Positions 7,489 through 15,161 are shown, counted from the stretch's first letter. The stretch is DNA of 64,000 nt from Anaerococcus vaginalis (GCA_018363915.1 JAGZMY010000007.1:62001-126000), one strand, 5' to 3'. A program made the numbers and translations. The notes: generated from the letters alone by a model not told the origin.

Positions 7489-7920
7489 TTATTTCAAATT
7501 GTTTTCCAAAGCTCCCACGACAATATCTTTCATACTTTCGCCTGTTTTTTCACTTTTATCTTTTAATTTATTATATAAATTTTCTGGTATCAATAAACTA
7601 AAGGCAATATTTCCTTCTTCTTCGATTTCAAATATTTTTTCATAATCGTCGGCATCAAGATTTTCTTCCGCCCATTTCTTTGCCTCATTTATTGTTATAG
7701 GTGTTATTTTCTCACTACCAGACCAACTACTGCTTCCAGTTTGGACTGCATAGCTTGACGCTGGTCCACCTCCTCCATACATAAAAAACTCTCCCGTTTT
7801 CTTTTTATAAAGTTCCTCACATTCGTATTGCAAATCGGCTGAATTATATATATTCTCCCATTTTCCAATAAATTCTGCTGTGTCTGTGTCGTATCTTTTA
7901 CCATTAATTATTTTTTTCAT
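7489..7920 (-). CDS. Accessory protein with C-terminal ribbon-helix-helix-like segment
   Basis: A 143-residue protein of a family I recognise only as common on mobile elements of Bacillota and of unknown function: it begins 'MKKIINGKRYDTDTAEFIG', continues with 'ELYKKKTGEFFMYGGGGPAS' and then 'EAKKWAEENLDADDYEKIF'. The last ~38 residues ('IAFSLLIPENLYNKLKDKSE' onward) look like a ribbon-helix-helix: a short beta strand and two helices, like the tail of HicB. This suggests DNA binding or autoregulation. ATG start with AAAAGGAG. It reads against the phage structural genes and has its own terminator. Confidence 0.7.
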   Translation of the reverse strand: MKKIINGKRYDTDTAEFIGKWENIYNSADLQYECEELYKKKTGEFFMYGGGGPASSYAVQTGSSSWSGSEKITPITINEAKKWAEENLDADDYEKIFEIEEEGNIAFSLLIPENLYNKLKDKSEKTGESMKDIVVGALENNLK

Positions 7921-7953
7921 TGTTTTCTCCTTTTAATATTTTTTTATTTATGC

Positions 7954-8070
7954 TATAATTTAATTAAGCAATAGCTCAACAAGGTGAAAAGCCTTGCGGA
8001 TTGAAATATGTTTTTATTTGTGTTACAAATACAGGCATAGGAGGGGATATTTATTATCCCCTCATTTTTA
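7954..8070 (+). ncRNA. Candidate structured small RNA with its own promoter and terminator
   Basis: An extended -10 box (TGCTATAAT, with TATAAT at 7954-7959) is followed, from about 7966, by three hairpins: CAAGG/CCTTG near 7979-7995, TATTTGT/ACAAATA with a three-base loop near 8016-8032, and GAGGGGATA/TATCCCCTC at 8041-8063. A T-rich tract follows the last hairpin on the plus strand only. No reading frame of note is present. The transcript would run between two leftward genes and overlap the stop codon of the second. The -35 is poor. Function is unknown. Confidence 0.5.
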
Positions 8071-8382
8071 TATTGTTTTTAGATTTTCTTCTAGTAATCT
8101 TTTTAAATCTTCATCTTCTTCGTATTTTGTTTTCATAATTAATTCATCTTTTTTTAAATCTATGTAAGCATTGCTCACTTTATCTTTCATTTTTCTTGCT
8201 TTTTTATTGGATACTGATACTCCATTTATAAAGGCTTCTTCTATCGAACCTGTGTGTCGATATTTGCAATAGATATTGGCTAATTTTATACCTGCCTTAT
8301 TTAGATATAATCTATCCATATCTAACATAGTCCACCTTTTAGCTCCCATTTTTATTAATTTTTCTATTTTTTCTTGATTCAT
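8068..8382 (-). CDS. Unknown accessory protein with GAKRWT...DRLY motif
   Basis: A 104-residue basic-to-neutral protein. The N-terminal motif 'GAKRWTMLDMDRLYLNKAGI' followed by 'YRHTGSIEEAFINGVSVSNK' recalls a small family seen in phages and other mobile elements, of unknown function. The C-terminal third is charged and helical. It is the second gene of a leftward pair; the 60-residue gene at 8403-8585 precedes it by 20 bases and the pair shares the promoter at 8634-8662. The ATG at 8382 has no strong ribosome binding site, so coupling or reduced expression is possible. Confidence 0.65.
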   Translation of the reverse strand: MNQEKIEKLIKMGAKRWTMLDMDRLYLNKAGIKLANIYCKYRHTGSIEEAFINGVSVSNKKARKMKDKVSNAYIDLKKDELIMKTKYEEDEDLKRLLEENLKTI

Positions 8383-8402
8383 AAGATTTTTATTTTTATA
8401 TT

Positions 8403-8585
8403 TTAACCATATATATCAAATTCATCATCTTCGCCATAAACTGTATACCAAGTTAAATTATAATGTTGTCCACTATTTCCGTTGTTTTCAACTTCTCTTA
8501 CATATTCATTTTCTTCTATTTCTTCAAATTCTTTTTGTGTAACTTCTTTACCTTCGTATCTGTTTTTTAATTCTTCAAATGTCAT
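8403..8585 (-). CDS. Small acidic accessory protein, 60 aa
   Basis: A 60-residue protein with a strong excess of Asp and Glu and no hydrophobic segment. It contains an aromatic patch ('HYNLTWYTVYGEDDEFD') at the C-terminus. ATG start with AAAAGGAG. It is the first gene of a leftward two-gene operon behind a near-consensus promoter. I do not recognise a family. Small, acidic, soluble proteins in such prophage cassettes are often DNA mimics or inhibitors of host nucleases, but nothing here proves that. Confidence 0.65.
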   Translation of the reverse strand: MTFEELKNRYEGKEVTQKEFEEIEENEYVREVENNGNSGQHYNLTWYTVYGEDDEFDIYG

Positions 8586-8633
8586 TTTTAATCTCCTTTT
8601 TATTTTTTTATTGTGTATCTCTTTGTTAATGTT

Positions 8634-8689
8634 ATAATACTACCTTATTTATACGCTGTCAATATATATAGTGTAAATATTTACAATAA
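8634..8689 (-). promoter_or_regulatory. Accessory promoter 1 with conserved upstream block
   Basis: On the minus strand, TTGACA (8657-8662) and TATTAT (8634-8639) are separated by 17 bases. Directly upstream lies a perfect 12-base palindrome GTAAATATTTAC (8673-8684). The segment 8657-8689 is nearly identical, without gaps, to 9508-9540, which belongs to the promoter of the other accessory operon. It drives the genes at 8585 and 8382. Confidence 0.8.
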
Positions 8690-8701
8690 TTTGTTAATGA
8701 G

Positions 8702-8721
8702 GGGTAGGATTTTTCCTACCC
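8702..8721. terminator. Hairpin at the end of accessory operon 2
   Basis: A perfect eight-pair stem (GGGTAGGA / TCCTACCC) with a four-base loop abuts the stop codon of the leftward gene at 8722. No T run follows on the minus strand, so termination efficiency is doubtful; it may protect the mRNA end instead. Confidence 0.5.
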
Positions 8722-9042
8722 TTATATTAATTCTAAATCTACAAATCCGTAAAAGTTATCATCAAAGTAGTCTGTAATTACATCGCTTTTATCATAATTG
8801 TAAGAATCTAATAGATCAGTTATATTCTTTTTTATTTCTTGATTTCGCTTGTTATATTCTTTAACTTTTATTTTAATAAAAATTGCATTATATTCACTTT
8901 TTACACTTATTTTTATGCCTTTATATAATTTTCTTGCTTGTTTTTTTACTTCTCTTGCTATCTCTTTTGTTGTTAGGTTTGGATTGTAATTGTTTCCTAT
9001 AATGTTGTTGTAGTTGTATGTTGTTTCTATCATTTTCCCCAC
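8722..9042 (-). CDS. Accessory protein resembling the LPD29 domain
   Basis: A 106-residue protein. Residues ~24-60 ('LTTKEIAREVKKQARKLYKG', then an 'IKISVKS' strand) resemble the start of Large Polyvalent Protein-associated Domain 29, a module found in large phage and plasmid polyproteins that enter cells with DNA and often carry anti-defence domains. The rest ends with an acidic segment ('DYFDDNFYGFVDLELI'). It lies three bases downstream of the 87-residue acidic gene, so the two are one operon. The domain match is from memory of the pattern and needs a profile search. Confidence 0.6.
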   Translation of the reverse strand: MGKMIETTYNYNNIIGNNYNPNLTTKEIAREVKKQARKLYKGIKISVKSEYNAIFIKIKVKEYNKRNQEIKKNITDLLDSYNYDKSDVITDYFDDNFYGFVDLELI

Positions 9043-9045
9043 CCT

Positions 9046-9309
9046 TTATTTATAAATTTTAATATTGTTTACTTCTATTTTGTTTATTTGGTTTATTGTA
9101 AATTCTATTCCTGTCAAACTTTCTTGTTTTTCTGTACATTCTTCAAAAAAATCTTTTATATTTTCATCTTCGTTTTCGTTAAAATTTCCTAAGTCGTCTA
9201 AAATCCAGCTAAAGTTTTCTTCTGCTTTTTCGTTCCAATTTTTTATTAATTCTTCTTCTGTTTTTCCGTTTGCGTATGTGTAATCATTGTAATTATCGTA
9301 AATTTTCAT
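9046..9309 (-). CDS. Small acidic accessory protein, 87 aa
   Basis: An 87-residue soluble protein with about 21 Asp/Glu against about 9 Lys/Arg by my count, no membrane segment and no recognised family. Acidic clusters occur around residues 18-20, 37-48 and 54-58. ATG start with AAGGAG. It is the first gene of the leftward operon served by the promoter at 9485-9513 and is followed after three bases by the LPD29-like gene. A DNA-mimic or defence-inhibitor role is possible by analogy only. Confidence 0.65.
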   Translation of the reverse strand: MKIYDNYNDYTYANGKTEEELIKNWNEKAEENFSWILDDLGNFNENEDENIKDFFEECTEKQESLTGIEFTINQINKIEVNNIKIYK

Positions 9310-9429
9310 TTCCTACTCCTTATAATTGTTTTTTGTTATATAAAGTAGTAAGATACTAAATAAGGGTATTTTAAAAGAGTTAATTTTTTAATACTCCTAT
9401 AAAGTGGCGGTCAAACTACTTTATTTGTT

Positions 9430-9465
9430 AGATAGTCGGTATTGGTAGTACTGGCTATCTTTTTT
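9430..9465 (+). terminator. Plus-strand terminator inside the accessory operon 2 leader
   Basis: AGATAG and CTATCT continue into a roughly 12-pair stem with G-U pairs, followed by six T on the plus strand. It lies opposite the ~170-base leader of the leftward operon. A second imperfect hairpin (GGGTATT ... AATACTCC) lies at about 9365-9405. No plus-strand gene precedes them, so an antisense RNA is possible, but no clear promoter is visible. Confidence 0.45.
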
Positions 9466-9484
9466 ATTTCCTTTTGTTAATTAT

Positions 9485-9540
9485 ATAATACCATGATATA
9501 TTTACATTGTCAATATAAACGATGTAAATATTTATAATAA
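9485..9540 (-). promoter_or_regulatory. Accessory promoter 2 with conserved upstream block
   Basis: On the minus strand, TTGACA (9508-9513) and TATTAT (9485-9490) are separated by 17 bases, exactly as in accessory promoter 1. The block 9508-9540 aligns without gaps to 8657-8689 with about six mismatches in 33 bases and keeps the GTAAATATTTA core. It drives the genes at 9309 and 9042 through a leader of about 170 bases. Confidence 0.8.
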
Positions 9541-9609
9541 GTCAATTTATATAAAAATTTAAATAAACCTAAAATCTAAAATATAAAAAATATTACATTA
9601 AATTTTAAT

Positions 9610-9725
9610 GTGGGTAACGTGTGGGCAACGTATATATCATTTTATCTTTTTTTGCGGTCGTAAACGTTGCTATTTAAGGCGTTGCTGTAATTATTAATAT
9701 TGCTTACTTCCCACCACCAGCACCA
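9610..9725 (+). other. Probable prophage right attachment region (attR)
   Basis: Two tandem 11-base units GTGGGTAACGT and GTGGGCAACGT lie at 9610-9631, and two inverted partners CGTTGC lie at 9665-9670 and 9680-9685, as expected for recombinase arm-binding sites. At 9708-9725 lies TTCCCACCACCAGCACCA, which ends in CCA and reads like the 3' T-stem and acceptor strand of a tRNA or tmRNA gene, yet no 5' part of such a gene is present. Phage genes end to the left and host genes begin to the right. Together these suggest the crossover core. Confidence 0.6.
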
Positions 9726-9751
9726 TTAATTTTTTTATTTTTTTCATATTT

Positions 9752-9780
9752 AAGCTATGCAAAATTGCATAGCTTTTTTT
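9752..9780 (+). terminator. Orphan terminator beside the att core
   Basis: A perfect nine-pair stem (AAGCTATGC / GCATAGCTT) with a six-base loop is followed by T. No gene precedes it on this strand for about 2.6 kb except the proposed orphan RNA 3' end at 9708-9725, so it is probably that RNA gene's native terminator, displaced by prophage insertion. Confidence 0.8.
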
Positions 9781-9852
9781 GATGCCTTTTTAAAAAATTT
9801 TTTTTAAAATTTTAATTTTCAAATTTTTAATTAGCAAATTTTTCTACTTATT

Positions 9853-9881
9853 TTTTTGTGAAAATTAAAATGTGTTATACT
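9853..9881 (+). promoter_or_regulatory. polA promoter (extended -10)
   Basis: TGTTATACT provides an extended -10 (TATACT at 9876-9881). The -35 region 9853-9858 (TTTTTG) is weak. The expected start of transcription falls about 12 bases before the polA start codon, so the leader is very short. Confidence 0.6.
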
Positions 9882-9899
9882 TATAGAAAGGAGAAATAT

Positions 9900-12539
9900 A
9901 TGAGTAAAAAAGTAATGCTGATTGACGGATCTAGTTTGATTTTTAGAGCCTTTTTTGCCCTTCCTAATCTTACAAATGCTGATGGTGTTATGACAAACGG
10001 TGTTTATGGATTTTTGACCATGTATTTTAGGGCTGTTGAAGAATATAAGCCAGATTATATTTTGGTTGCTTTTGATAAGAAAACAAAAACTTTTAGGCAC
10101 AAAGAATTTGAAGATTATAAAGCAAATAGGGATAAGGCGCCAAACGAATTGAATTATCAATTTGGAATTTTAAAAGACATTCTTGATTCATTAAATGTAA
10201 AGTATTTGGATATAGATGGTTATGAGGCTGATGATATTGTTGGGACTTTTTCTACAATTGCAAAGGAAGAAGGTCTTGAAACTGTAATAATTACAGGGGA
10301 TAAAGATTATTTTCAACTTGTAAATGATAAGGTTGTGGTTTTCCTTACAAGAAAAGGAATTTCTCAGATGGAAGAAATCACTGTAAAATCTATTGAAGAT
10401 GATTATGGTCTTAGTCCAAAACAATTAATTGATGTTAAGGGTTTAATGGGAGATAAGTCTGATAATATTCCTGGTGTTGATGGAATTGGCGAAAAAACTG
10501 CCATTAAATTTATAAAAAAATATGATTCTATGGAAGGCTTATATGAAAATTTGGATGATATTAAGGGCAAAAAAACCAAGGAAAATCTAGAAAATTTAAA
10601 GCAAATTGCCTTTTTGTCCAAAAAAATTGGAACAATTGTTACAAATGCTCCAGTTGGGATGAAAATTTCAGAATTAAAGGTAAAAGAACCAGACTTGGAT
10701 TCTTTGAGAGAAAAATTTTCAAAATATAATTTCAATAAATTTATGGAAAAATTTGAAGATACTAGCGAAGAAAGAAAAGATGAAATAGAATTTTCTTATT
10801 CATTTTCTGATGATTTTTCTATAATAGATGATATTGAAAAAGATGGGGTATTTTATTTTAAAAGCATTTTTGAGGGGGATAATTATATTCACTCTAATGC
10901 CTATAAAATAGCAATAAAAACACCTTCATCAAAAACTTACATTTATAATCCCGATGAAAAATTTGTAGAAAAATTCAAAAAATATTTTGAGGCTGATAAT
11001 ATTAAAAAAGTTTCTTTTGATATTAAAGAGGATATTGTCTTGTTCGATAAGCTTGGGATAAATATTTCCTTGCCTTATGATGATACTATGCTTATGCACT
11101 ATCTAATTGATCCTTCAAGGTCATCCTATGATTTAAAAACTTTTAGCCAAGCATTTTTGAAATATGAAGTAGAAAATGAAGAAGATTTGCTTGGTAAGGG
11201 AAAAAGTAAAAAATCTTATGAGGATTTGGATACTGAAAGACTTGGTAAATATTTGGCATCTATTGTAAATGCAATTGAAGATAGTCTGGATATTTTAACC
11301 CAAAAATTAAAAGAGCTTTCTATGTATGATCTTTATAAGGATTGTGAAATAAAATTATCCAAAGTTCTTGCGGATATGGAAATAACTGGATTTGTTTGTG
11401 ATAAAAATGAGCTTGAAAAGATTAAAGATGAAGTTTCTCTTGAACTTGAAGATTTAGAAAAAATAATCTATGAACTTGCTGGAAGTGAATTTAATATAAA
11501 TTCACCAAAGCAGCTTTCAAAAATTTTATTTGAAGATTTGAAACTTCCTATAATTAAAAAAACAAAAACTGGCTATTCAACAAATGCTCAAGTTTTAGAA
11601 AAATTAAGAAAAAAACACCCTATAATCGAAAAAATTGAAAGATATAGGGAAATGTATAAATTAAAATCAACCTATCTTGAAAGTCTTGAAGAATGTATTG
11701 ATGAAGATGGAAGAATCAGGTCAACATTTAAGCAAAATGTTACAGCAACAGGCAGACTTTCTTCAACAGAACCAAATTTACAAAATCTTCCAATAAGAAC
11801 CGAAGAGGGTAGAAAAATCAGAAAAGCTTTCAAAGCTGATGATGAGAAAGTGTTAATTGATGCAGATTATTCACAAATTGAATTAAGAGTTTTGGCACAT
11901 CTTGCAAATGACAAAAAAATGCAAGAGGCTTTTTCAAAAGATATTGATATACACACAAAGACTGCATCAGAAGTTTTTTCTACACCAATTGATGAGGTTA
12001 CAAAATTACAAAGAAGTGAGGCTAAAGCTGTAAATTTTGGAATAATCTATGGTATAAGTGATTATGGACTTAGCCAAAATTTAAATATACCAAGAAAAAT
12101 AGCTAAGGAATATATAGAAAATTACCTAGACACCTATCCAGAAATTAAAAAATATATGAAAGATATTGTAAAAAAAGCCAAAGAAGATGGATATGTAAAT
12201 ACAATATTTAATAGAAGAAGATATGTTCCAGAAATAAATTCAAAAAATTTCAATGTGAGAAGTTTTGGAGAAAGGGTTGCTTTAAATACTCCAATTCAAG
12301 GAACAGCAGCGGACATTATAAAATTTGCCATGATAAATTCATACCAAAATTTACAAAAAGCAAAAATAGATGCAAAAATAGTATTGCAAATCCACGATGA
12401 AATAATCATAGAAGCAAGCAAAAAAGATTTAGAAAAAGCAAAAGAGATTCTTAAATCATCTATGCAGGATGCCGTAAATTTAAACGTTCCACTTTTGGTT
12501 GACATAGATAGCGGAGAAAGTATGTATGAGTCAAAATAA
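9900..12539 (+). CDS. polA: DNA polymerase I
   Basis: An 879-residue polymerase for Okazaki fragment processing and repair synthesis. Residues ~1-290 form the 5'-nuclease domain ('LIDGSSLIFRAF', 'GYEADDIVG', 'ITGDKDYFQL'). Residues ~300-490 form the exonuclease fold, but the acidic DxE of motif I is absent ('YFKSIFEGD' stands there), so proofreading is probably lost, as in Bacillus. Residues ~500-879 are the polymerase: motif A 'DADYSQIELR', motif B 'RSEAKAVNFGIIYG', motif C 'QIHDEI'. The ATG at 9900 is chosen for its AAAGGAG site; an upstream in-frame ATG at 9858 lies before the promoter -10. Its 3' end overlaps coaE by 14 bases. Confidence 0.96.
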   Translation: MSKKVMLIDGSSLIFRAFFALPNLTNADGVMTNGVYGFLTMYFRAVEEYKPDYILVAFDKKTKTFRHKEFEDYKANRDKAPNELNYQFGILKDILDSLNVKYLDIDGYEADDIVGTFSTIAKEEGLETVIITGDKDYFQLVNDKVVVFLTRKGISQMEEITVKSIEDDYGLSPKQLIDVKGLMGDKSDNIPGVDGIGEKTAIKFIKKYDSMEGLYENLDDIKGKKTKENLENLKQIAFLSKKIGTIVTNAPVGMKISELKVKEPDLDSLREKFSKYNFNKFMEKFEDTSEERKDEIEFSYSFSDDFSIIDDIEKDGVFYFKSIFEGDNYIHSNAYKIAIKTPSSKTYIYNPDEKFVEKFKKYFEADNIKKVSFDIKEDIVLFDKLGINISLPYDDTMLMHYLIDPSRSSYDLKTFSQAFLKYEVENEEDLLGKGKSKKSYEDLDTERLGKYLASIVNAIEDSLDILTQKLKELSMYDLYKDCEIKLSKVLADMEITGFVCDKNELEKIKDEVSLELEDLEKIIYELAGSEFNINSPKQLSKILFEDLKLPIIKKTKTGYSTNAQVLEKLRKKHPIIEKIERYREMYKLKSTYLESLEECIDEDGRIRSTFKQNVTATGRLSSTEPNLQNLPIRTEEGRKIRKAFKADDEKVLIDADYSQIELRVLAHLANDKKMQEAFSKDIDIHTKTASEVFSTPIDEVTKLQRSEAKAVNFGIIYGISDYGLSQNLNIPRKIAKEYIENYLDTYPEIKKYMKDIVKKAKEDGYVNTIFNRRRYVPEINSKNFNVRSFGERVALNTPIQGTAADIIKFAMINSYQNLQKAKIDAKIVLQIHDEIIIEASKKDLEKAKEILKSSMQDAVNLNVPLLVDIDSGESMYESK

Positions 12540-13116
12540 AATTGTTATAACTGGAACAATTGCAAGTGGTAAATCTTCTTTATCAGAAATTTTGAGAAAA
12601 AAAGGCTATAAAGTTATAGATAGCGATGAAATAAATAAGAAATTACTAGAAAAAGACCAAATAAATTACAAGGAAATTTTATCATCAAAAGCTTTTGACG
12701 AGGCTTTTGATGGAGAAAATTTAGATAAGAAAATCTTAGCAAAAATAATTTTTAATAATTCACAAAAAAGAGAATTGATAAATGAAATTACCCATAAAAA
12801 TATCATCGTTTATATAAATAATTTGATAAAAGAAAGTAATGAGAAAAATATTTTTGTAGAAATTCCCTTGTACTTTCAAATGAAAGAAAAATTTCCTTGT
12901 GATTATGTATGGCTAGTTACCGCTGATAGAGAAATTCAAATAGAAAGATTAATGCAAAGAGATAAGATAGGAAGAGATTTTGCATTAAAAAAAATTAACA
13001 GTCAAGATTTTTTAGAAATGCAAAAAAAATCAGATGTGATTTTTGATAATAGCACATCCTTAGAAAATTTAGAAAAAAAAGTAGAAATAGCTTTAAAAAA
13101 TTTGGAGAATATATGA
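12526..13116 (+). CDS. coaE: Dephospho-CoA kinase
   Basis: A 196-residue cytoplasmic enzyme that phosphorylates dephospho-CoA in the last step of coenzyme A synthesis. The P-loop 'GTIASGKS' lies at residues 10-17, followed by 'VIDSDEIN' and, later, the lid-like 'ERLMQRDKIGRDFALKKIN'. The length is normal for the family. Its start lies inside the polA end, and its stop overlaps the next start (ATGA). The polA-coaE pairing is common in Bacillota. Confidence 0.92.
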   Translation: MSQNKIVITGTIASGKSSLSEILRKKGYKVIDSDEINKKLLEKDQINYKEILSSKAFDEAFDGENLDKKILAKIIFNNSQKRELINEITHKNIIVYINNLIKESNEKNIFVEIPLYFQMKEKFPCDYVWLVTADREIQIERLMQRDKIGRDFALKKINSQDFLEMQKKSDVIFDNSTSLENLEKKVEIALKNLENI

Positions 13117-13769
13117 AAGCTTTAAAAAATATTTTTAAAATAATAGGAATAATAATATTAGCGTTTGTGATGGTTGTTATAATAAGTTTTTCAATAGTAG
13201 CCTATCAAACATCAAGACAAAAAATTGCCTACCAAGAAGAAATAGAAAAATATTCACAGAAATATAATGTAGATCCACTTTTGATTGCATCAATTATAAA
13301 AGTAGAAAGTGATTTTGACACAGAAGCTCACTCAAGTCAAAACGCCATGGGACTTATGCAATTATTAGATTCATCTGCAAAACATAGTGCAGAAATAATT
13401 GGAGAAGAATATTATCCAGACAAATTAAAAGAAGTAGATTATAATTTAAATCTTGGCGTGGGGTATTTCAAATATTTGAACGAATATTATAATAATGTCG
13501 ACTTAGCTCTTGCAGCTTATAATGGGGGAATAGGAAATATAGACAAACTAATTGCAGACAAAAAAATAGACAAGCACGACCCAGACCCAACAAAAATTCC
13601 TACAAAAGAAACTAGACAATATGTAATAAAAATAAATTCAAATTATGATTTGATGAAAGTATTTTACGATGATGGACTTCCAAGCAAGGAAGAATTAAAA
13701 GATAGAAAATCATTATCTATAAAAAATTATAAGAAATTTGTTAAAAAAATATTATTTGATGTATTATAA
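13113..13769 (+). CDS. Membrane-anchored lytic transglycosylase (SLT domain)
   Basis: A 218-residue protein with an N-terminal membrane helix (residues ~8-31) and an extracytoplasmic SLT domain that would cleave the glycan backbone of peptidoglycan. Visible motifs are the catalytic Glu (E65 in 'KVESDFD'), 'NAMGLMQLLDSSA' and 'LALAAYNGGIGN', in the usual order. The start codon overlaps the coaE stop (ATGA), so it is translated with polA-coaE. A transglycosylase directly after coaE is a familiar arrangement in clostridia. Substrate and timing cannot be read from the sequence. Confidence 0.9.
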   Translation: MKALKNIFKIIGIIILAFVMVVIISFSIVAYQTSRQKIAYQEEIEKYSQKYNVDPLLIASIIKVESDFDTEAHSSQNAMGLMQLLDSSAKHSAEIIGEEYYPDKLKEVDYNLNLGVGYFKYLNEYYNNVDLALAAYNGGIGNIDKLIADKKIDKHDPDPTKIPTKETRQYVIKINSNYDLMKVFYDDGLPSKEELKDRKSLSIKNYKKFVKKILFDVL

Positions 13770-13772
13770 TCA

Positions 13773-13801
13773 TTGAATAATATTTTTAAATAAATTATAA
13801 T
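13773..13801 (+). promoter_or_regulatory. rnf operon promoter
   Basis: TTGAAT (13773-13778) and a perfect TATAAT (13796-13801) are spaced by 17 bases, starting just after the preceding stop codon and about 30 bases ahead of rnfC. Confidence 0.8.
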
Positions 13802-13833
13802 GCTAGTATACGGATTAAATGAAAGGAGAGATT

Positions 13834-15150
13834 ATGGCTCTAGAAAATTTAACATTTGCTAATGGAGTAAAAATTCCAGAGTATAAGGAATTAAGCGAAA
13901 AAAAAGACTTAATTGTTGCAAAAATTCCAAAAACTGTAACAATTCCACTTACTCAACACATTGGAGCTCCAAGTAAATGTTTAGTTAAGAAAAACGATGA
14001 AGTGAAAATTGGACAGCTTATCGGCGAAGCTGTAGGAAATTTTTCTTGTAATATTCACTCATCAGTTAATGGTAAAGTTTCAAGTGTAATCGATATCCAA
14101 ACAGCATCTGGTAAAAACAGCAAAGCTGTTGTTATTGACACAGAAGGCTATGACCAAGAGATTAACTACGAAAGAAAAGACGTTACAAACTTAACTAAAG
14201 AAAAAATAGTTGAGGCGATGAAAGAAAATGGTCTTGTAGGTATGGGAGGAGCATCATTCCCAGCACATATTAAATATTCACCAAACAAACCAATTGATAC
14301 TGTTATTATAAATGGTGCTGAGTGTGAACCTTACGTTACTTGCGATGATTTTATTTTGAAAACAAAACCTGAAGTAATAGTAGATGCTTTGGAATTACTT
14401 GTTAAAGCAGTAGATGCAAAAAAAGGTATTATTGCAATCGAAGATAACAAAGCAGAAGCAATCGAAAATGTCAAAAAGGCACTGACAAATAAAAATTCAT
14501 CAAAACTTGAAGTGGCAACCATGGTTACCAAATATCCACAAGGAGATGAAAAAAGAATTATTAATGCCGTATTACATAGAGAAGTTCCTTCAGGTGGTCT
14601 TCCAATGGATGTTGGAGTAATTGTTTCAAACGTTTCAAGTGCAAACGCAGTTTATGAAGCAGTTTATTACGGAAAACCACTAATAGAAAGATATATGACA
14701 GTAACAGGTCATGGAATAAAAAATCCTTCAAATTTCCTAGTAAGAATTGGAACAAGTTTTGATCATATGATAGAAGAAGCTGGCGGACTTACAGAAGATG
14801 CTGGAAAAGTTATAAATGGTGGACCAATGATGGGAATTGCCCAACCAAATATAAATCAACCAGTAGAAAAAGCTAGTAACTGTATCTTAGTTTTAAACAA
14901 AGAAGAATCAAAAGCACCAATTACAAATCCTTGTATAAGATGTGCTAAGTGTGTAAATGTTTGTCCAGTTGGACTTATGCCATTATTAATTCATAAATTT
15001 TCATTAAAAGAAAAATTTGATAAGGCACAAGATCTTCACATACTTGATTGTATAGAATGTGGATCATGTTCATATATTTGTCCATCAAAAAGACCTTTGG
15101 TTGAAGCTATTAGGTTTGGAAAAAGACAAATTCGTCAAGCAGGAAAGTAG
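13834..15150 (+). CDS. rnfC: Rnf complex subunit C (NADH-oxidising, FeS)
   Basis: A 438-residue peripheral subunit of the ferredoxin:NAD+ oxidoreductase. The N-terminal ~110 residues carry a lipoyl-like fold ('IGQLIGEAVGNFSCNIHSSV'). The flavin/NADH-binding region includes 'GLVGMGGASFPAHIK' and 'INGAECEPY'. Two 4Fe-4S motifs lie near the C-terminus ('CIRCAKCVNVCPVG' and 'CIECGSCSYICPSK'). The ATG at 13834 follows AAAGGAGAG; an in-frame ATG at 13819 lacks a site. First gene of rnfCDGEAB. Confidence 0.96.
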   Translation: MALENLTFANGVKIPEYKELSEKKDLIVAKIPKTVTIPLTQHIGAPSKCLVKKNDEVKIGQLIGEAVGNFSCNIHSSVNGKVSSVIDIQTASGKNSKAVVIDTEGYDQEINYERKDVTNLTKEKIVEAMKENGLVGMGGASFPAHIKYSPNKPIDTVIINGAECEPYVTCDDFILKTKPEVIVDALELLVKAVDAKKGIIAIEDNKAEAIENVKKALTNKNSSKLEVATMVTKYPQGDEKRIINAVLHREVPSGGLPMDVGVIVSNVSSANAVYEAVYYGKPLIERYMTVTGHGIKNPSNFLVRIGTSFDHMIEEAGGLTEDAGKVINGGPMMGIAQPNINQPVEKASNCILVLNKEESKAPITNPCIRCAKCVNVCPVGLMPLLIHKFSLKEKFDKAQDLHILDCIECGSCSYICPSKRPLVEAIRFGKRQIRQAGK

Positions 15151-15161
15151 AGGAGAAACAA

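Noticed and set aside
7998..8007. GGATTGAAAT, similar to the end of type I CRISPR repeats
   Set aside because: No second copy or regular spacing exists nearby; the match is ten AT-rich bases inside a candidate small RNA.
9065..9283. Plus-strand ORF of 72 residues opposite the acidic accessory gene
   Set aside because: It has no ribosome binding site, and its Phe/Ser-rich composition is typical of antisense translation of an acidic, Lys-rich gene.
9588..9663. Short frame with an integrase-C-terminus-like sound (Val-Gly-Asn-Val-Trp-Ala-Thr)
   Set aside because: It is only about 20 codons after a stop and has no recombinase motif; the repeated bases are better explained as arm-type binding sites.
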